In this document: positions 22,214 through 34,000 of the stretch, piece after piece
Position numbering within the stretch: position 1 is the stretch's first letter
How the letters are laid out: each line of letters begins with the position of its first letter
NCBI GenBank assembly: GCA_012295275.1
Contig: CM022671.1
Span: 20,274,822 to 20,338,821, forward strand
DNA from: Chrysomallon squamiferum
Lineage: Eukaryota; Mollusca; Gastropoda; Neomphalida; Peltospiridae
Direction: 5' to 3'
DNA length: 64,000 nucleotides
The notes under the pieces: generated by a model
The model's database searches: none
The model's input: the letters and a program-made list of their open reading frames with translations, nothing else
Told to the model about the DNA's origin: nothing
Made by a program: the position numbers and the translations under genes

Positions 22214-24741
22214 GTATATGAATACTTACTCTGTTTAAATCAAACTCTTGGATGTTAATCTCTTGTTGTATTTCCTCAAGATGTAACAGTGTTGAAAATC
22301 GCTCGACATAGTTGTCCATATTGAGAGACTGAAACAATACATTTTAACATAGACTGTATCTTTTGAAACCAAAACCATACTTTTACTTTATTATTTAAAC
22401 TTGCTTGGGTGGCTGATATAATATATATGCAGATACTACTGCCTGGCATAAAATAAAACATGCACACACTCATAGTACTAGCCAATAGAATTAGTATACC
22501 AATAACAAAGATCAGCATGATTATTCTATTAAATGTGGCATAACAGTCATTATTTAATAATTTTATAAGTTAAAATATGATACTGCTAATAATTTTCATG
22601 CTTTATTACAAGCAAAATAGCAATTTGATATTATCAATGTTTTCAACAGTTTAAATCATTATTGTCTGCAAGTTAGTGAAATATATTAACAATCAACTAC
22701 TCAGCATCAGATTTGATATTTATTATATTATTTTGTTTTTACAACCAACAATGCTGGACAAAGAAATCTTATTTCTAAATGCATGCAAAAGCAGATTTAC
22801 AGAGATATATGCATACATACAATACATATATAATGCATACATTTATATCTACATTCATACATACATACATACATACATACATTCAGACATGTTTCACAAA
22901 CACACACACATATTCATAACCACACTAACAACCAAATAAAAGCCTACCCACAAACAAAAAAAACCCCACCAACATTCTAATGTATGCAGAAGAATGATCA
23001 GAGAATATTTTTAGAATTATTTTCTTGGTATTCTTACCTGAGCCAGATAAGGTGCAACTGTAGTGAGCTCATTCTGATCCAGTACACAGTTTCTCAGACT
23101 GTTGTTAATCAAATACTGTGGTAGGACATGAGGTAGTTTTGTTTTAGGTGGAAACCTGACAATGTAGATAATATTTTTAAAACACATAAAGCTGTTCTGT
23201 TCTAGCTGAAAACATGATTACAAACAAAAAAAAAACAGATTTTAAAAAGATCTGAAGGTACCATTCATCATATTAATCTTTGTTGGTATTGCTATGGGAA
23301 AAAATGTTGCTTCTTACTGAACTAATGAAGATGTGGTATGACACACTGGAAATTCTATTATAACTCAAATCAACATGACTCAAGATACTCATCAGGTTAA
23401 ATCCTATTATTATTTATATTTTAATAAGCAATTTATGCTTTTGTATTATGTGTACACATATACATATATATACATACCTTTGGGGTTTCTGACCAGGAAC
23501 AAGCCAACCAGTATCTTGTTGATACTGCACAGACCTCTTCTGGTTATAATTAAATACTCTGCAATAAAGTAAATTGTTTTATAAATCTTATATGAAAATT
23601 ATTCCTAATAAAACCTGTTCAGATTAGGAATGATTAGGAATGATACAAATTACAACAGAACAATTCTATCAGTATTTACAACACATTTATAAAATTATAT
23701 ATATATATACATATATATATATATGTATGTATTTAAGTATATATTTATTATTGCATCAGAATTAAAGTTAACTGAAACTTTAATAATAAAATATATTCAG
23801 ATGTCATTAAACAATTCTTTCTTTCATTTGTGAAATAATTAGGATTGTTAGAAAAAGGTGATTCTGTTAGTGTTTATTAATGAAAATATAAATTAGACAA
23901 TATCCATTATACTGCAGGAGAATTAAAATTAGTTTTCCAACAACACCTGTAAGTTGACAGAGGAACAACACTAACAGCTCTCCATGAACATCTTTCCTTG
24001 CTGGCTTTCAATGGCTGTCACTTTGACAGCATCTCGCTTGTTAGGACTGTATCCATTTAAGCAACAAGATTTTTCGTAGTACACTTCTCCATCAATGTAA
24101 CCGTGATCTTCCATAGCAGCTGATACTGTTCCTTCAAATGACCATGATCGTAAAGGCTCTACATTAATAGCATACTGTTTAGTGTGCTGTTCAATTTCTT
24201 CTTCTTCAACTTCCCTTTCAAGATAAGCAGTCACCCAGTCTCCTTTTTGAGGTTTGTATTCATTGAGACAATCGTCAAGGTAAAATTCAATATTGTTGTT
24301 AATAAAACCACATTCATATCTCAGTTCAGTAATCTGACCAATAAAAGCCAGGTTTTTTTCTTCCGATCCAGAATTGTCTTCATCTTCCCAATCTCTTGAA
24401 GTAATTGTCACAGTTTCAGCATGCCATCCACCATTGTGATGCTGTTGTTTAGCAATGACATGAACAGCATCACCAATTTTTGGTATGGTGTTACCTCCAT
24501 GTAGAGCTTCAAAGCTGAAGTATATTTCTCCATCAATCAGGCCTTGTTCACTAAAAACATGAGTTATCTTCCCATCAAAGCATCGTGTCTTGTAGTTGCT
24601 TGTCTGTTGATTGTCAATGTCTAGTAACCATGGAAGTTGAGCAGAGCTGTCTTCAAGTGTCAAGTTCCATTTGCTTAATTCTTCTTCTTCTTTTTTATTT
24701 CCAAGTAAATAGGAAAACAAATGACCCACTGCAGAGAACAT
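13342..24741 (-). CDS. MOV10L1: MOV10L1-like piRNA-pathway RNA helicase (gene span, 18 coding exons)
   Basis: Superfamily-1 (UPF1/MOV10 group) RNA helicase; the family (vertebrate MOV10L1, fly Armitage) binds Piwi proteins and feeds piRNA precursors to the nuclease in germ cells. Exons on the minus strand: 24741-23947, 23558-23478, 23155-23038, 22328-22230, 21819-21673, 21291-21200, 20917-20856, 20576-20229, 19704-19595, 18920-18843, 18450-18295, 17846-17781, 17369-17205, 16494-16321, 15745-15596, 15227-15120, 14699-14559, 14250-13342. All phases join, giving about 1265 residues (human 1211). Visible: three N-terminal repeats of the type G-x-I-D-G-E-x-Y-F; Walker A GPPGTGKT (about 578-585); motif II DESG (694-697); [36 protein letters not shown]. 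The first in-frame ATG is at 24741, with a TGA upstream in frame. Oddities: one extra base near 23985, a GC donor after 21673, absence of the middle segment, and a repetitive acidic/Asn/Ser C-terminal tail. MOV10 itself is less likely because of the N-terminal repeats. Confidence 0.93.
13392..13727 (-). repeat. 42-bp coding minisatellite in MOV10L1 tail
   Basis: Units start at 13434, 13476, 13518, 13560, 13602, 13644 and 13686, exactly 42 bp apart, with a diverged unit on the low side. Because 42 is a multiple of three, the reverse strand is also open and repetitive here; that antisense frame is a by-product and not a gene. Confidence 0.95.
14559..14699 (-). CDS. MOV10L1: MOV10L1 exon 17 (motif VI)
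   Basis: Encodes [20 protein letters not shown] followed by [11 protein letters not shown]. Motif VI reads NVSITRAQ where NVAITRA is usual. Confidence 0.95.
15120..15227 (-). CDS. MOV10L1: MOV10L1 exon 16 (motif V)
   Basis: Encodes [11 protein letters not shown], then [20 protein letters not shown], which is helicase motif V. Confidence 0.95.
15596..15745 (-). CDS. MOV10L1: MOV10L1 exon 15
   Basis: Encodes [20 protein letters not shown] and [12 protein letters not shown]; the ITPY(K/R)KQ box is conserved in the UPF1/MOV10 group. Confidence 0.95.
16321..16494 (-). CDS. MOV10L1: MOV10L1 exon 14 (motif IV)
   Basis: Encodes [20 protein letters not shown] and on to [21 protein letters not shown] is motif IV. 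A poly(A) run on the plus strand gives a T-rich tract before the acceptor. Confidence 0.95.
17205..17369 (-). CDS. MOV10L1: MOV10L1 exon 13 (motif III)
   Basis: Encodes [20 protein letters not shown] followed by [14 protein letters not shown], containing motif III (GDPRQLGP). Confidence 0.95.
17491..17542 (+). repeat. source copy of a 52-bp intronic duplication
   Basis: Identical over 52 bp to 19335-19386 in a different MOV10L1 intron. Confidence 0.95.
17781..17846 (-). CDS. MOV10L1: MOV10L1 exon 12 (motif II, second half)
   Basis: Encodes [20 protein letters not shown]. The motif II box therefore reads DESG where MOV10-family members usually have DEAG. Confidence 0.95.
18081..18112. repeat. 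GT dinucleotide array
   Basis: Sixteen GT units in the MOV10L1 intron between exons 11 and 12. Confidence 0.95.
18295..18450 (-). CDS. MOV10L1: MOV10L1 exon 11 (motif II, first half)
   Basis: Encodes [20 protein letters not shown] followed by [11 protein letters not shown], the Walker B strand with the DE of motif II. GTAAAA donor. Confidence 0.95.
18843..18920 (-). CDS. MOV10L1: MOV10L1 exon 10
   Basis: Encodes [20 protein letters not shown] and FQRSEE. An AAT/ATT array lies immediately upstream of the acceptor. Confidence 0.92.
18929..18975. repeat. AAT array at the MOV10L1 exon 10 acceptor
   Basis: ATT units on the transcribed strand ending about 9 bp before the acceptor region. Confidence 0.95.
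19304..19462 (+). repeat. patchwork of copied intronic segments
   Basis: A 32-bp segment (19304-19335) is repeated at 19431-19462. Between the two copies lie a 52-bp copy of 17491-17542 and a 24-bp copy of 19003-19026. All lie in introns of MOV10L1. Confidence 0.95.
19595..19704 (-). CDS. MOV10L1: MOV10L1 exon 9 (Walker A, motif Ia)
   Basis: Completes Walker A (GTGKT) and carries [16 protein letters not shown], the SF1 motif Ia. GTCAGT donor. Confidence 0.95.
20229..20576 (-). CDS. MOV10L1: MOV10L1 exon 8 (start of helicase domain)
   Basis: Begins [13 protein letters not shown] after a TTGACAG acceptor, runs through a variable linker, then [18 protein letters not shown] (Q-motif region) and [11 protein letters not shown], the first half of Walker A. 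The ATP-binding loop is split by the next intron, as is common in MOV10L1 genes. Confidence 0.95.
20856..20917 (-). CDS. MOV10L1: MOV10L1 exon 7
   Basis: Encodes [24 protein letters not shown] is conserved in MOV10L1. Phase 2 in, phase 1 out, GTGAGT donor. Confidence 0.93.
21200..21291 (-). CDS. MOV10L1: MOV10L1 exon 6
   Basis: Encodes [20 protein letters not shown], matching the EDVTLKINPEFEQAYN block of the family. Phase 0 in, phase 2 out. Confidence 0.93.
21673..21819 (-). CDS. MOV10L1: MOV10L1 exon 5, followed by a GC donor
   Basis: Encodes a segment ending RYEGFVHM and containing [12 protein letters not shown], the conserved [10 protein letters not shown] block. The exon ends ATG|GCAAGC, so the intron would be of the GC-AG type. 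Without it the frame hits TGA within two codons. Confidence 0.92.
22168..22202. repeat. AT dinucleotide array
   Basis: About 17 units followed by GTAT units, in a MOV10L1 intron just beyond the exon 4 donor. Confidence 0.95.
22230..22328 (-). CDS. MOV10L1: MOV10L1 exon 4
   Basis: Encodes [20 protein letters not shown], a very conserved MOV10-family segment ahead of the helicase core. TTTCAG acceptor, GTAAGT donor. An AT dinucleotide array lies in the following intron. Confidence 0.95.
23038..23155 (-). CDS. MOV10L1: MOV10L1 exon 3
   Basis: Encodes [16 protein letters not shown] and on to APYLAQ, aligned with the family's pre-helicase stretch (LPSFLPQYPI in the human protein). GTAAGA donor, phase 0 out. 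Confidence 0.92.
23478..23558 (-). CDS. MOV10L1: MOV10L1 exon 2
   Basis: TTGCAG acceptor and GTATGT donor; phase 2 in, phase 2 out. Encodes [20 protein letters not shown] and PGQKPQ. It follows exon 1 directly, with nothing coding-like in the 388 bp between. Confidence 0.85.
23947..24741 (-). CDS. MOV10L1: MOV10L1 exon 1 (N-terminal repeats)
   Basis: Starts [14 protein letters not shown], similar in length and hydrophobicity to the start of vertebrate MOV10L1. It contains three related motifs ([42 protein letters not shown]), matching the three N-terminal repeats of the family. The reading frame meets TAG at 23971-23973. Shifting by one base at about 23985 continues with [12 protein letters not shown] to a CAG|GTGTTG donor at 23947/23946, in exactly the phase (2) that exon 2 needs. 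A weaker donor (GAT|GTTCAT) at about 23989 would also keep phase but would lose the conserved WRA. Confidence 0.85.
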
Positions 24742-26122
24742 ATTCCTCAAATGTTTTCTGAACTTGTAATCAGTAAAATAACTGTCTAGTTGTTCATTAC
24801 TTAATATTCAGGAAATATCTGAAAATAATAATAATAAAAATAATGAAGAGGATGAGGAGATGGTGAACAATAATGATAATAAGACAACAATCAATAACAA
24901 CTTACCTATATGACTACATTTAAAGAGAATCAAAATCTTGTTTCCTAATCTGATTTACAGGTTAAAATTCTTATTTTTATAAGGATCAATTAAATTAAAT
25001 TAAATTTAAAAAACTCCTTTTTTCATTCAAGTTGTTATAAGATCAAATAGTTATGCTACAATATCACAATATATCAATTTATGATATCGATTCAATAATT
25101 TATAATTTGTAGATTATACAAATGAGTGATAATGCAGTTCAACATCACTGCAGGAATCTTATTAAAGACTGACAGTAATTAAAAAATTAATTTTAATTAA
25201 TTAATTACTTTCTGGACATTGTTAATGTTGTTTATCATGGCTATATAATAACATTAATAATTACCAAATAAATAAAGTTATAATCTGCAAATCAATGGTT
25301 ATATGTTGTTTTTGTCACTATCATGACTAAGTATGAACAGTTAAAAAAATAACAGATTTTGTGACATTAAAGTATGTTTTGAGTTGTCTTAAATCATTGA
25401 TTAAGATAATGTCAGTAACATACTTGAGTCTAAACTGTAGAAATAACAGATTATTGAAAATTAAACAATAAAAAAGTGTTTGAATGTCAACACTTAAAAT
25501 AAACAGTTCACTGTAGATCAAACTTAAAGTAACTTTTATTCCATTAATTAAGAAAATGCATTTAAGTTTGAAAAGGAACTCATCTCGATTTTGTCATTTT
25601 TAATGTTATAGTCAGGATAAACAGTATGAATAATGATTTCAGATTTGAAAACTGTAATCATTTTTATATAAACATTACCATTATCTGATTATGATTAACG
25701 ATCACAAGTGTTGAAGTGATGACAACATCATGCCGGCAATTTCAATGTTTTGGTCTCCTTAAAGTACTTTCTAAATTAAAAGTAACGCCAACAGGCAACA
25801 CGTAATAGTATTACTAATACTGACAGAATTTACTATTTTACAAAATTAACAAAAGATATACATCACTTCATAAGTCAATAAATCATGATTTAAATTATAA
25901 TTTCAAAGAAAACGTGCTTCTTTTTTTTTTTTCCTTCTTTTTTTCCTAGAAGAAAAAAAAAAAAAAGAAAAAAGAAAGAAGAAAAAGAAACTAATTGACT
26001 GTCCCACAGTTACAACGGTTGCATTTGTAAAAATAAATGTAAAGATTTCAGTCTATATATGTACTTAGTAATTTCCATAATGAACTGTATTCCGGACAGA
26101 AAATACGGATACTTTTATTATT

Positions 26123-26155
<33 letters not shown>

Positions 26156-27800
26156 TTTTTAAACATATTTAGAGCTATGAAACTGTTCACAATTGAACAA
26201 ATCTTTCTTACTTTTTTGTTTTCACTTGCATCTAATCTTTCCTTATCCCGTGGTTAAATATTGCGAGTGCCGTCTTAACATTACATCATTATTAAATAAT
26301 AGTGATTTTATATTTAATTACTGTCATCATTTGTATTATTAATGATAACAATTATACAAAATAAATATTGATATGTAACCTTAATAGTATTTTTAGAAAA
26401 TAAATTACTAAGTATATTTATGCTCAAACTGATTGTTTAAAACAGTCATGGGCAAACTGCGGCCCGCTAGCCGCATGCGGTTTTCTGTGTGGCCCACCTA
26501 ATTTCACAAGGAATATAACGTTAATTCAAATTTTATAAAATGAGTCAATTTTGTGTCTACTAATATACTAAAACACATGTAATTTTTTTTATTATAAGAG
26601 TTCCTGAAGTAAATGAAGATGAAACATTTCTTAAAACAAACTCGAAGTAAAAACACAAATTCGCCTAAATTAGTACCTGCGGCCCGCCTGAGGATGAGCC
26701 ATTTCTCATGTGGCCCGCTTCTCGAAAAAGATTGCACATCCCTGGTTTAAAAGTTATAAGTTAACAACCCATGTCCGAGTTAGAATCTGTATATTCGAAA
26801 TATTAAAAGTATTTGCGTCACATCCGCTTCGATGGCTATGTCTTTGTTGTGTAATAAGATCACGCAGTGAGGGTAAATTTATGTTAAAAAATTGATGTAG
26901 GATAATGATTACTGGATTATTGTTAGTTCATTATAGGTTTTAACTGTGCTATATATGACCTTAGTAGCATTCAGAGCGCATGGTCGATTTCAGTTTGAGT
27001 TTTTAACGAAATTTCAATTCTATATTATATTATTATGAAATCAGAAAATTGAGAAATGATCAAATTTTGTAATAGACTAATACTAATTGACTGAGATATC
27101 ATTATCATTTTAAAAAGAAAAAAGAAAGCGTATTTACTTTTATTATTATTTAATCCTTTTTTATATTTGTAAGAAATATCTGGGTATTAATTTTATGTTG
27201 TATAATATTTATGAAATAAAGACAAGCATGACACTAGTTAGTTGTTTGGTAGTTTAAAAAAGCAATAAAAAAACAACAACAAAAAACAATCAAACAGTTG
27301 ACATCACATTATTAGACATTAATAGTATAGTCATAATAGTGTTTTCATTTAGGAGTTAATTCAAAAATCAGAATATAATGTGAAACAATAATAGGAATCA
27401 AATTTTTAATGTTATTTCATTGCCATCATATAAATGCTTGAATAGACGATATAACTTTATTAGCTAAATATCCAAGAAAGCATAGGATCCTAATGACTGA
27501 GAATATTGTAAATAAAATAATAATAGCAGGAAATTAATTTATTTGATATTAAAGATATATGAAGTCATGCATGTAAATATGTTAAAGTATTAATCATAAT
27601 TAACATTGTGTATTTTTATGTAGAGTAGTAGAATATCATATGTTTATATTACAAGAATCAAAATATTTCACGTAGTATTACTATCATTGAAATCTGATGT
27701 ACAATGCCACACAGAATCTCAAACATAATTCAATATAAAAGAAAAATCTGTAACTGTTTTGTTGTGTCAAGCAGGACATAGTAATACTGAGATATTCACA
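24742..27800. other. head-to-head spacer between MOV10L1 and ARIH2
   Basis: Three kilobases of mostly non-repetitive AT-rich DNA separating two divergent start codons. It holds a TTTCAG at about 24815 (minus strand, possible 5' UTR acceptor of MOV10L1), a TTTA array (26120-26155) and the MITE at 26443-26744. No CpG-rich or TATA promoter is obvious to me. Confidence 0.5.
26443..26744. mobile_element. non-autonomous hAT-type element (MITE), 302 bp
   Basis: Flanked by a perfect 8-bp target duplication GTTTAAAA (26435-26442 and 26745-26752). The ends are CAGTCATGGGCAAACTGCGG and, reversed, CAGGGATGTGCAATCTTTTT, fitting hAT termini (CAGxGxTGxGCAAxC) with GCGGCCCGC nearby. There is no coding capacity, so it would depend on an autonomous hAT for movement. 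Confidence 0.88.
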
Positions 27801-28037
27801 ATGTCGGATGACATGAAGAGTCTCAACTCAGACGAAGAATGTGATGATACGTCTGAGCACATGGAGGAATCTGATGATGAATCATTTACTGGATATTATG
27901 ATGAGACTGATGACCTTGATCTAGATAAACCAAAGAAAACTGATGACCCTGAGTATTTTGAATATGAATTGCTACAGATAGAAGGAGTAGACAGGCTCCT
28001 TAATGAGGAGATTGAAGCCCTATGTACTGCACTGAGG
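27801..28037 (+). CDS. ARIH2: ARIH2 exon 1
   Basis: Starts [20 protein letters not shown]: acidic, Asp/Glu/Ser-rich N-terminus typical of Ariadne proteins, then [20 protein letters not shown]. Ends CTGAGG|GTATGC, phase 0. Confidence 0.95.
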
Positions 28038-31000
28038 GTATGCTACAAATTTTGCTTCAAATCATAAGTGGTTGTAGAAACTAGAATAAAACTGAATTTC
28101 ACAGTCAAAATGTTGACTTAAATGATTTCGTTAATAACTGGATAAGTGGAATTGATGAAAGTTTTTTTCAATACATTTGTTTAAATGATGATCAAAACAT
28201 AATTTTATTTATCAAATATTGTAATACAAAAGTGAATAAATGCTTTAATTACATAAATTTTGTTAATTTGTGTATTACATTTGGTCATTTACAGTTTAAA
28301 AACAAAAAATTATAAATTATAAATTGTTCATGGTTCATCTAATAGTGCTGATTTTGATTGAAAACAAAAATCAAAGAATAATATTGCTGTCCTGTTTTTT
28401 ATTTAAAAAAATTGTATGGTACTTTTTATAGTTGGAAAGAAGAACATTGATAGGAAATGCTTAATTTATATTTCAAGATAGATCATTTATACTTAATCAG
28501 TTTTTAGTTTGTCACAGGGGTAATATTATTTGGTGAAATACTGTTTCTAAATCCAAGAATAATTTTTTTTTTTTTTTTTTTTTTTTACTGACCTTCAGGT
28601 TCCTCCATCTCTGGCAAAGATGCTACTTCTGGCTCATGACTGGCAACGTGACTATATAATTGAACAGTATGTTTGTTGGGTTTTCTAAAAAAAAAATTAT
28701 GTTTCTATGGTTGTTTGTTTTTTGTGAATATTATTATTATTACTGTTATTCTTAAGGTGTTTTTTGAAATGTTTCTTTATTTTTTTTTTTCTTTAGACAT
28801 TTTAGTCTTTAGTTCTGTTCCCAAATCTGATTAATCCAGTTCAAACAGAAGAAAAATAACCAGCTTATCTATTAGAATAAAGCAAAAGAAATCTTTTAAT
28901 GCTAATAATGTTAATAAGGAAATCTGTTAGTATAAAATAATAAGAGGTTGATAAAATTAATAATTATTTATTTAAAAGATATCTTTTTCTCTGAGATTAC
29001 AAATTGTACTTCTGATAAAATAATTAAGATATTTTAACTAATATCTTTATTTAATTTCATAAATTTTAAATTTAAAAAGGTAAAAAACCAAAAAAATTAT
29101 GTTTTGTTAAAATAATTTGTACTATTCAATAATAATATAAACAGTATATTTTGAGATTATAACTAAAATATTTTTTTTCTATATAAATCTCTCTTATTTG
29201 TTTTTTGTTGTTTTTGTAGTCATCATAAAGATCCAGAAAAATTACTGGTGGATTCCAAAATAAAGAGCTCTAAGCCTTCAAAGGTATGTAGGGTGTTTGT
29301 CTCTCTCTCTCTCTCTCTCAAAGCAATTATAAAGTCAATATATATGTCTTGTACATTGTCTAATATACCCTCATCATTACAGAAACTTTCAAGCTGATTT
29401 GAATCTGTCCAAAGATTTTATTTCAAATAATTTTTTATAAAATTCAGGCAACAGACAGGCACCTATTTTGAAATTTGTAGGTTATGAATTCATAATTCAC
29501 CAGTTTTATATTGGAATTTTGATTACTGGGGATAGTATTAATTATTTCTCTTTTTTTATTATTGTAGTTATTTATTACTACTTGTTTTATGTTAATGTCA
29601 TTGTTTTTTTTATTATCATTATTATTAAAAATATTATATATATTTTCTAAGTCATTAAAGTATGAGATTATTAATCAAATTTGTAGGAAGTTATAGTTGG
29701 AAATAGTCAGATGTGTAAAGTCTGTGCTAATGAACAGTCACGTGAGAACTTTCATGGATTAAACTGTGGTCACATGTTCTGTCAGTCATGTTGGGATATG
29801 CATTTCCAAGTCCAAATCAAAGAAGGCCTCACTACAGGTAAGTGACGCAGTGAGTTCCAGCTCATACTTACAAAACCTAGAAGTCTTGCCATAGTTGCTT
29901 TGTAAATATCATTTGTTTTATATGGTAAATATTAACATTGTTTAATTATTAAATTATGGTTTGTGAAATTTGTTGTTTTTCTTTACTTAAATATTCTTTC
30001 AAAAGCATTACAAAGAAAAATTGTATTACTGGAAGCCAAATTCAAAACCTAAATTTAGGCTTTTGTTTAGGATTTCATAATGGTGCTATTTAGTTTCATT
30101 TATATCCAACTTACAACAATTAAATTAATGCTTGGAGGCAATAATTTTTCATAAAAATTAAGCAAGCAAAATTAAATGATTAAAATATGTTTCAGGGATT
30201 GAATGCATGGGAAATGATTGCACAGTATTAGTTCCAGAAGATTTTCTCTGCAGTATTTTAAGTGACCCAACTTTTCGAGACCGATATTCCAAGCTTTCAT
30301 TTAATGATCTAGTAAAGGTAAGTCTTAATACATCCTTTAATTAAATTTAACAGTTTCCAAGAATTATTTAACTAAGCTGAGCAAACAGTCTCTTTGAACT
30401 TTGAGCAGACTGTAGATTTGTCACAGAGCATTAAATAATAGCGTAACTGGTTGCATGTCCAGTCCATGTCAGTGTTCCCATGGGATATTTTTTCTGCTTC
30501 ATTTAGAGTCAGTAAAAAGCCATGATATGTTCTTTCTACTGGAAGTAATCAAAAAAGAATAACCCCAAAATAACAGCACATTTCTGGTGGGATCCTCAAC
30601 CATATACAATAGATCTAATTGCACTGATCTGTCATTAAATAAAATATTTGTTCCTTTAATTACAGAACCATCCTCAGCTCCGTTTTTGTCCAGGAATTAA
30701 TTGCTCCATCATAGTCAGAGCTAAGGAGCCATTTGCAAAGAAGGTGGAATGTACAGAATGCCACTCATCTTTCTGGTAGATTTTATTTTACATCTTTATC
30801 TGTCTTCTTTATTATTACTCTTAACTTCTTCTTTCCTCCTATAAACTATTTTCTGTCACCAAATAATTTATTATAGTTTTATATCTAATAAAACAGTTAT
30901 AGCTATTATTAAAAATAAATATATAATTTTATATTCTTTGCATAGAAAAGTATAACTATGATAGTGGATGTTACTATTATTAATATTATTATTTTTTAAT

Positions 31001-34000
31001 TTAACAGTATTACTTTTACCAGCCAGTACCCTATTAACAGTTTATCAAATGCAAATCATATGCACATTTCTTGCTTTGAATAGCTGTATATACAGTACTC
31101 TTTGTTACCAATAAATAAAAGTTTCCAGGAATTGGCTGTGAATAATAAATATATACTCATAATACTGTGTCCAAATCCATATGATCAATCATTTTGTGTC
31201 AGAAATATTTTTTAAATTTTTATTTTACTATTATTAAATTTATTTTCCTTACTTTTTTGGAGAATTTCATTGTGGTATTGTTGTTGTTGTTGTTGTTATA
31301 TTTTTTTATTAGTTGAGGTTTTGAATACATAGCTGTGCTATAAAAAAATGAAATGATGTATTCAATTAATTATAACAGATAAAGAAATTTCTAACAAGTG
31401 ACTTGTTCTATTTATTTAGTTTCCGGTGTGGAATGCAGTACCATGCACCCACCAAGTGTGATACCATCAAGAAATGGCTAACCAAGTGTGCTGATGATTC
31501 AGAGACTGCCAACTACATCAGTGCACACACTAAAGATGTAGGTTACACATTTCTGATTGTCTGTTTGACACTGCAGTTTTTTCTTTATTTTGGACAATAT
31601 AAACAGCATAGTTATTCACACATTGTGGTTCCTTTTCAGCTTAGAAAGTTATAAAAGATTAGTAAGTTTCCTTACATTTTTTTTTCTGATTTATTACAGT
31701 TATATTTGGTCTAAAAAATATTTGTTTTTGTTTTCAGTGTCCAAAATGTCATGTATGCATTGAGAAAAATGGAGGATGTAATCACATGGTATGGTTGGAA
31801 ATTTATATTATACTTTTATTTTATGTTTCCCATTGATTATCAAACACAGAGTGTTAAGAAGTATTTCTAAGTTGTGTTCTTATTGTAATTATAATGCTAT
31901 ATTATATTAGTGTCCTATTGAGAAAAGTAATCATGACAAGGAAGATCATTAACTTGTGTTCACCTGATTGTAAACCAACATTTAGAAGAAAAAATTAATA
32001 AAAATCAGAGCAGTAAACTTAAGATAGATAATTAATCAATCTGCAGCAGTGTTATTTAATTGTACACCACAACATTTCTGCTTTAAATACAAGTAAAATA
32101 TTACAAAGATAATTGTATTGTTATAAAGGTATAAGATGAATGACTACACATAATAGCATATACCATATATTTTAATTTTTAAATATTATCTGATACAAAT
32201 AATGGTTCATACATTCCTTTATTACTTGTGCCCATCATCCCTCTTGGGACACAGGATGTTGATAATAGCTCTCTCCAGAGTTGTCTATCTTGTGATTTTA
32301 TTTCAAGCAGCTTCCAAGTATAATCTGTTTTCTTAATATCTGTTTGTTCCACCTGCTACAGAAATTTTGATTCTTTTATTTGCTAAGTAGCAAATTTGTT
32401 TTCTGTAGATCCTCTATACAAATTTTAAAACCAAAAGAAGAATAATTTCATTCCACAGTTAACTGGCATTTATTCCATCTTTTCATTTACAGTGAAATTA
32501 CAAAAATGTTTTTAGAATTATCTGCCTTTTCATGCTGCTATAAATCTGTATGTAAAATTCTGGTACTTGACTGTTTGTGTTTAATATTTTTCAGCAATGT
32601 TCTAAGTGCAAATTTGACTTCTGTTGGATGTGTCTTGGAGGTAAAAAAAAAAACGACAAAAAAACTTGATTATAAATTTTGCTTCATAAATTATCTATGC
32701 AATATTTTAGGCTCAGGCTTTTAAGTGCCTGTAAATTGTTATGAATTATATTGTTATATTTTCCTTTTTTATTCACATAATTGTACACCAACACATGAAT
32801 TAGCTATCTGTTGGAATCAATATTTTTTGGATAGCTCAGAATATCAATTTTTGTTTTACATTTCTTTTAAATTATTATTATTACTATTTTATTTTACATT
32901 AGTAAAAATATATTGGTATTTCTTGTATTAATAAAAACTAATTCAGATAGATTATTAATTTGTTTGATTAAAATAGGTTTGTCTGTTCAAAAGTGGGAAA
33001 TTGTTTTCTTTAAAATACAAGTTGAATTTTAAAGTTGTGGAAGATGTACCAATTTTCTTGTTTTGTTGGAGTTCAATTTTGTTGTTTTAAATCTTTTAGT
33101 GAATACTTTTGTAATAAACTGATTTCAGATTGGAAGGCACATGGTAGTGAATATTATGAATGTAGCCGGTACAAAGAAAATCCTAACATCGCTAATGAGT
33201 CTGTTTTGGTGCAGGCACGGGAAGCACTCAAGAAATATCTATTTTATTATGAACGGGTGAGTGCAGTTGTTGTTCAGACTATTTGATTTATTGCAAATAG
33301 GGGAGCACGTTTTAACTTGCTATTTTTGTTAGATAGTTATTTTCAGTAAAAAAGAATGTTTTTTTGTTGTTGTTACATTTTCTGTTTGGATTTTCACATT
33401 TATCTGTGCATTGGGTTAATAACAATACATTTTCTGTGTAGTTCTATGTTTTTGTTGGTGTCAATAAAATTGGAATATTTAAAATTATTATTATTATTAT
33501 ATTTTTAAATTGATCTTATCTTTCAGTTATAATATTTCTAATAGCTTATGACTGAACAAGCTAAATGAAAATATATAATAATGTAGGTTATATATTTTTT
33601 TATGATGCCTTGTTGTTTGTTGTAAATTTTTCCATTGAAAATACATGCCAAAAATCTATTTATGTAATGAGAATGAATAAAACTGAATATTCTTATTTTG
33701 TCTTTAAGGCATTTAAAAATAAATATAAAAAACAAGGTTATTATATTTTATTACTTATCCTGACAATGCTTTCTTTTTTTTTGAATTCTATAATTATCAT
33801 AATAGTGGGAGAACCATGCCAAGAGTTTGAAACTAGAAGAACAAACTTTGCTGAAGATCAAATCACGTATTCAGGAAAAAGTCATGAACAATGAAGGAAC
33901 ATGGATTGACTGGCAATATCTGCTTGATGCCGCAACCTTGCTGAAGAAGGTTTAGCTTACAATTTCTACTTCCATTAATTTTTTATTCTGGTATAATTTA

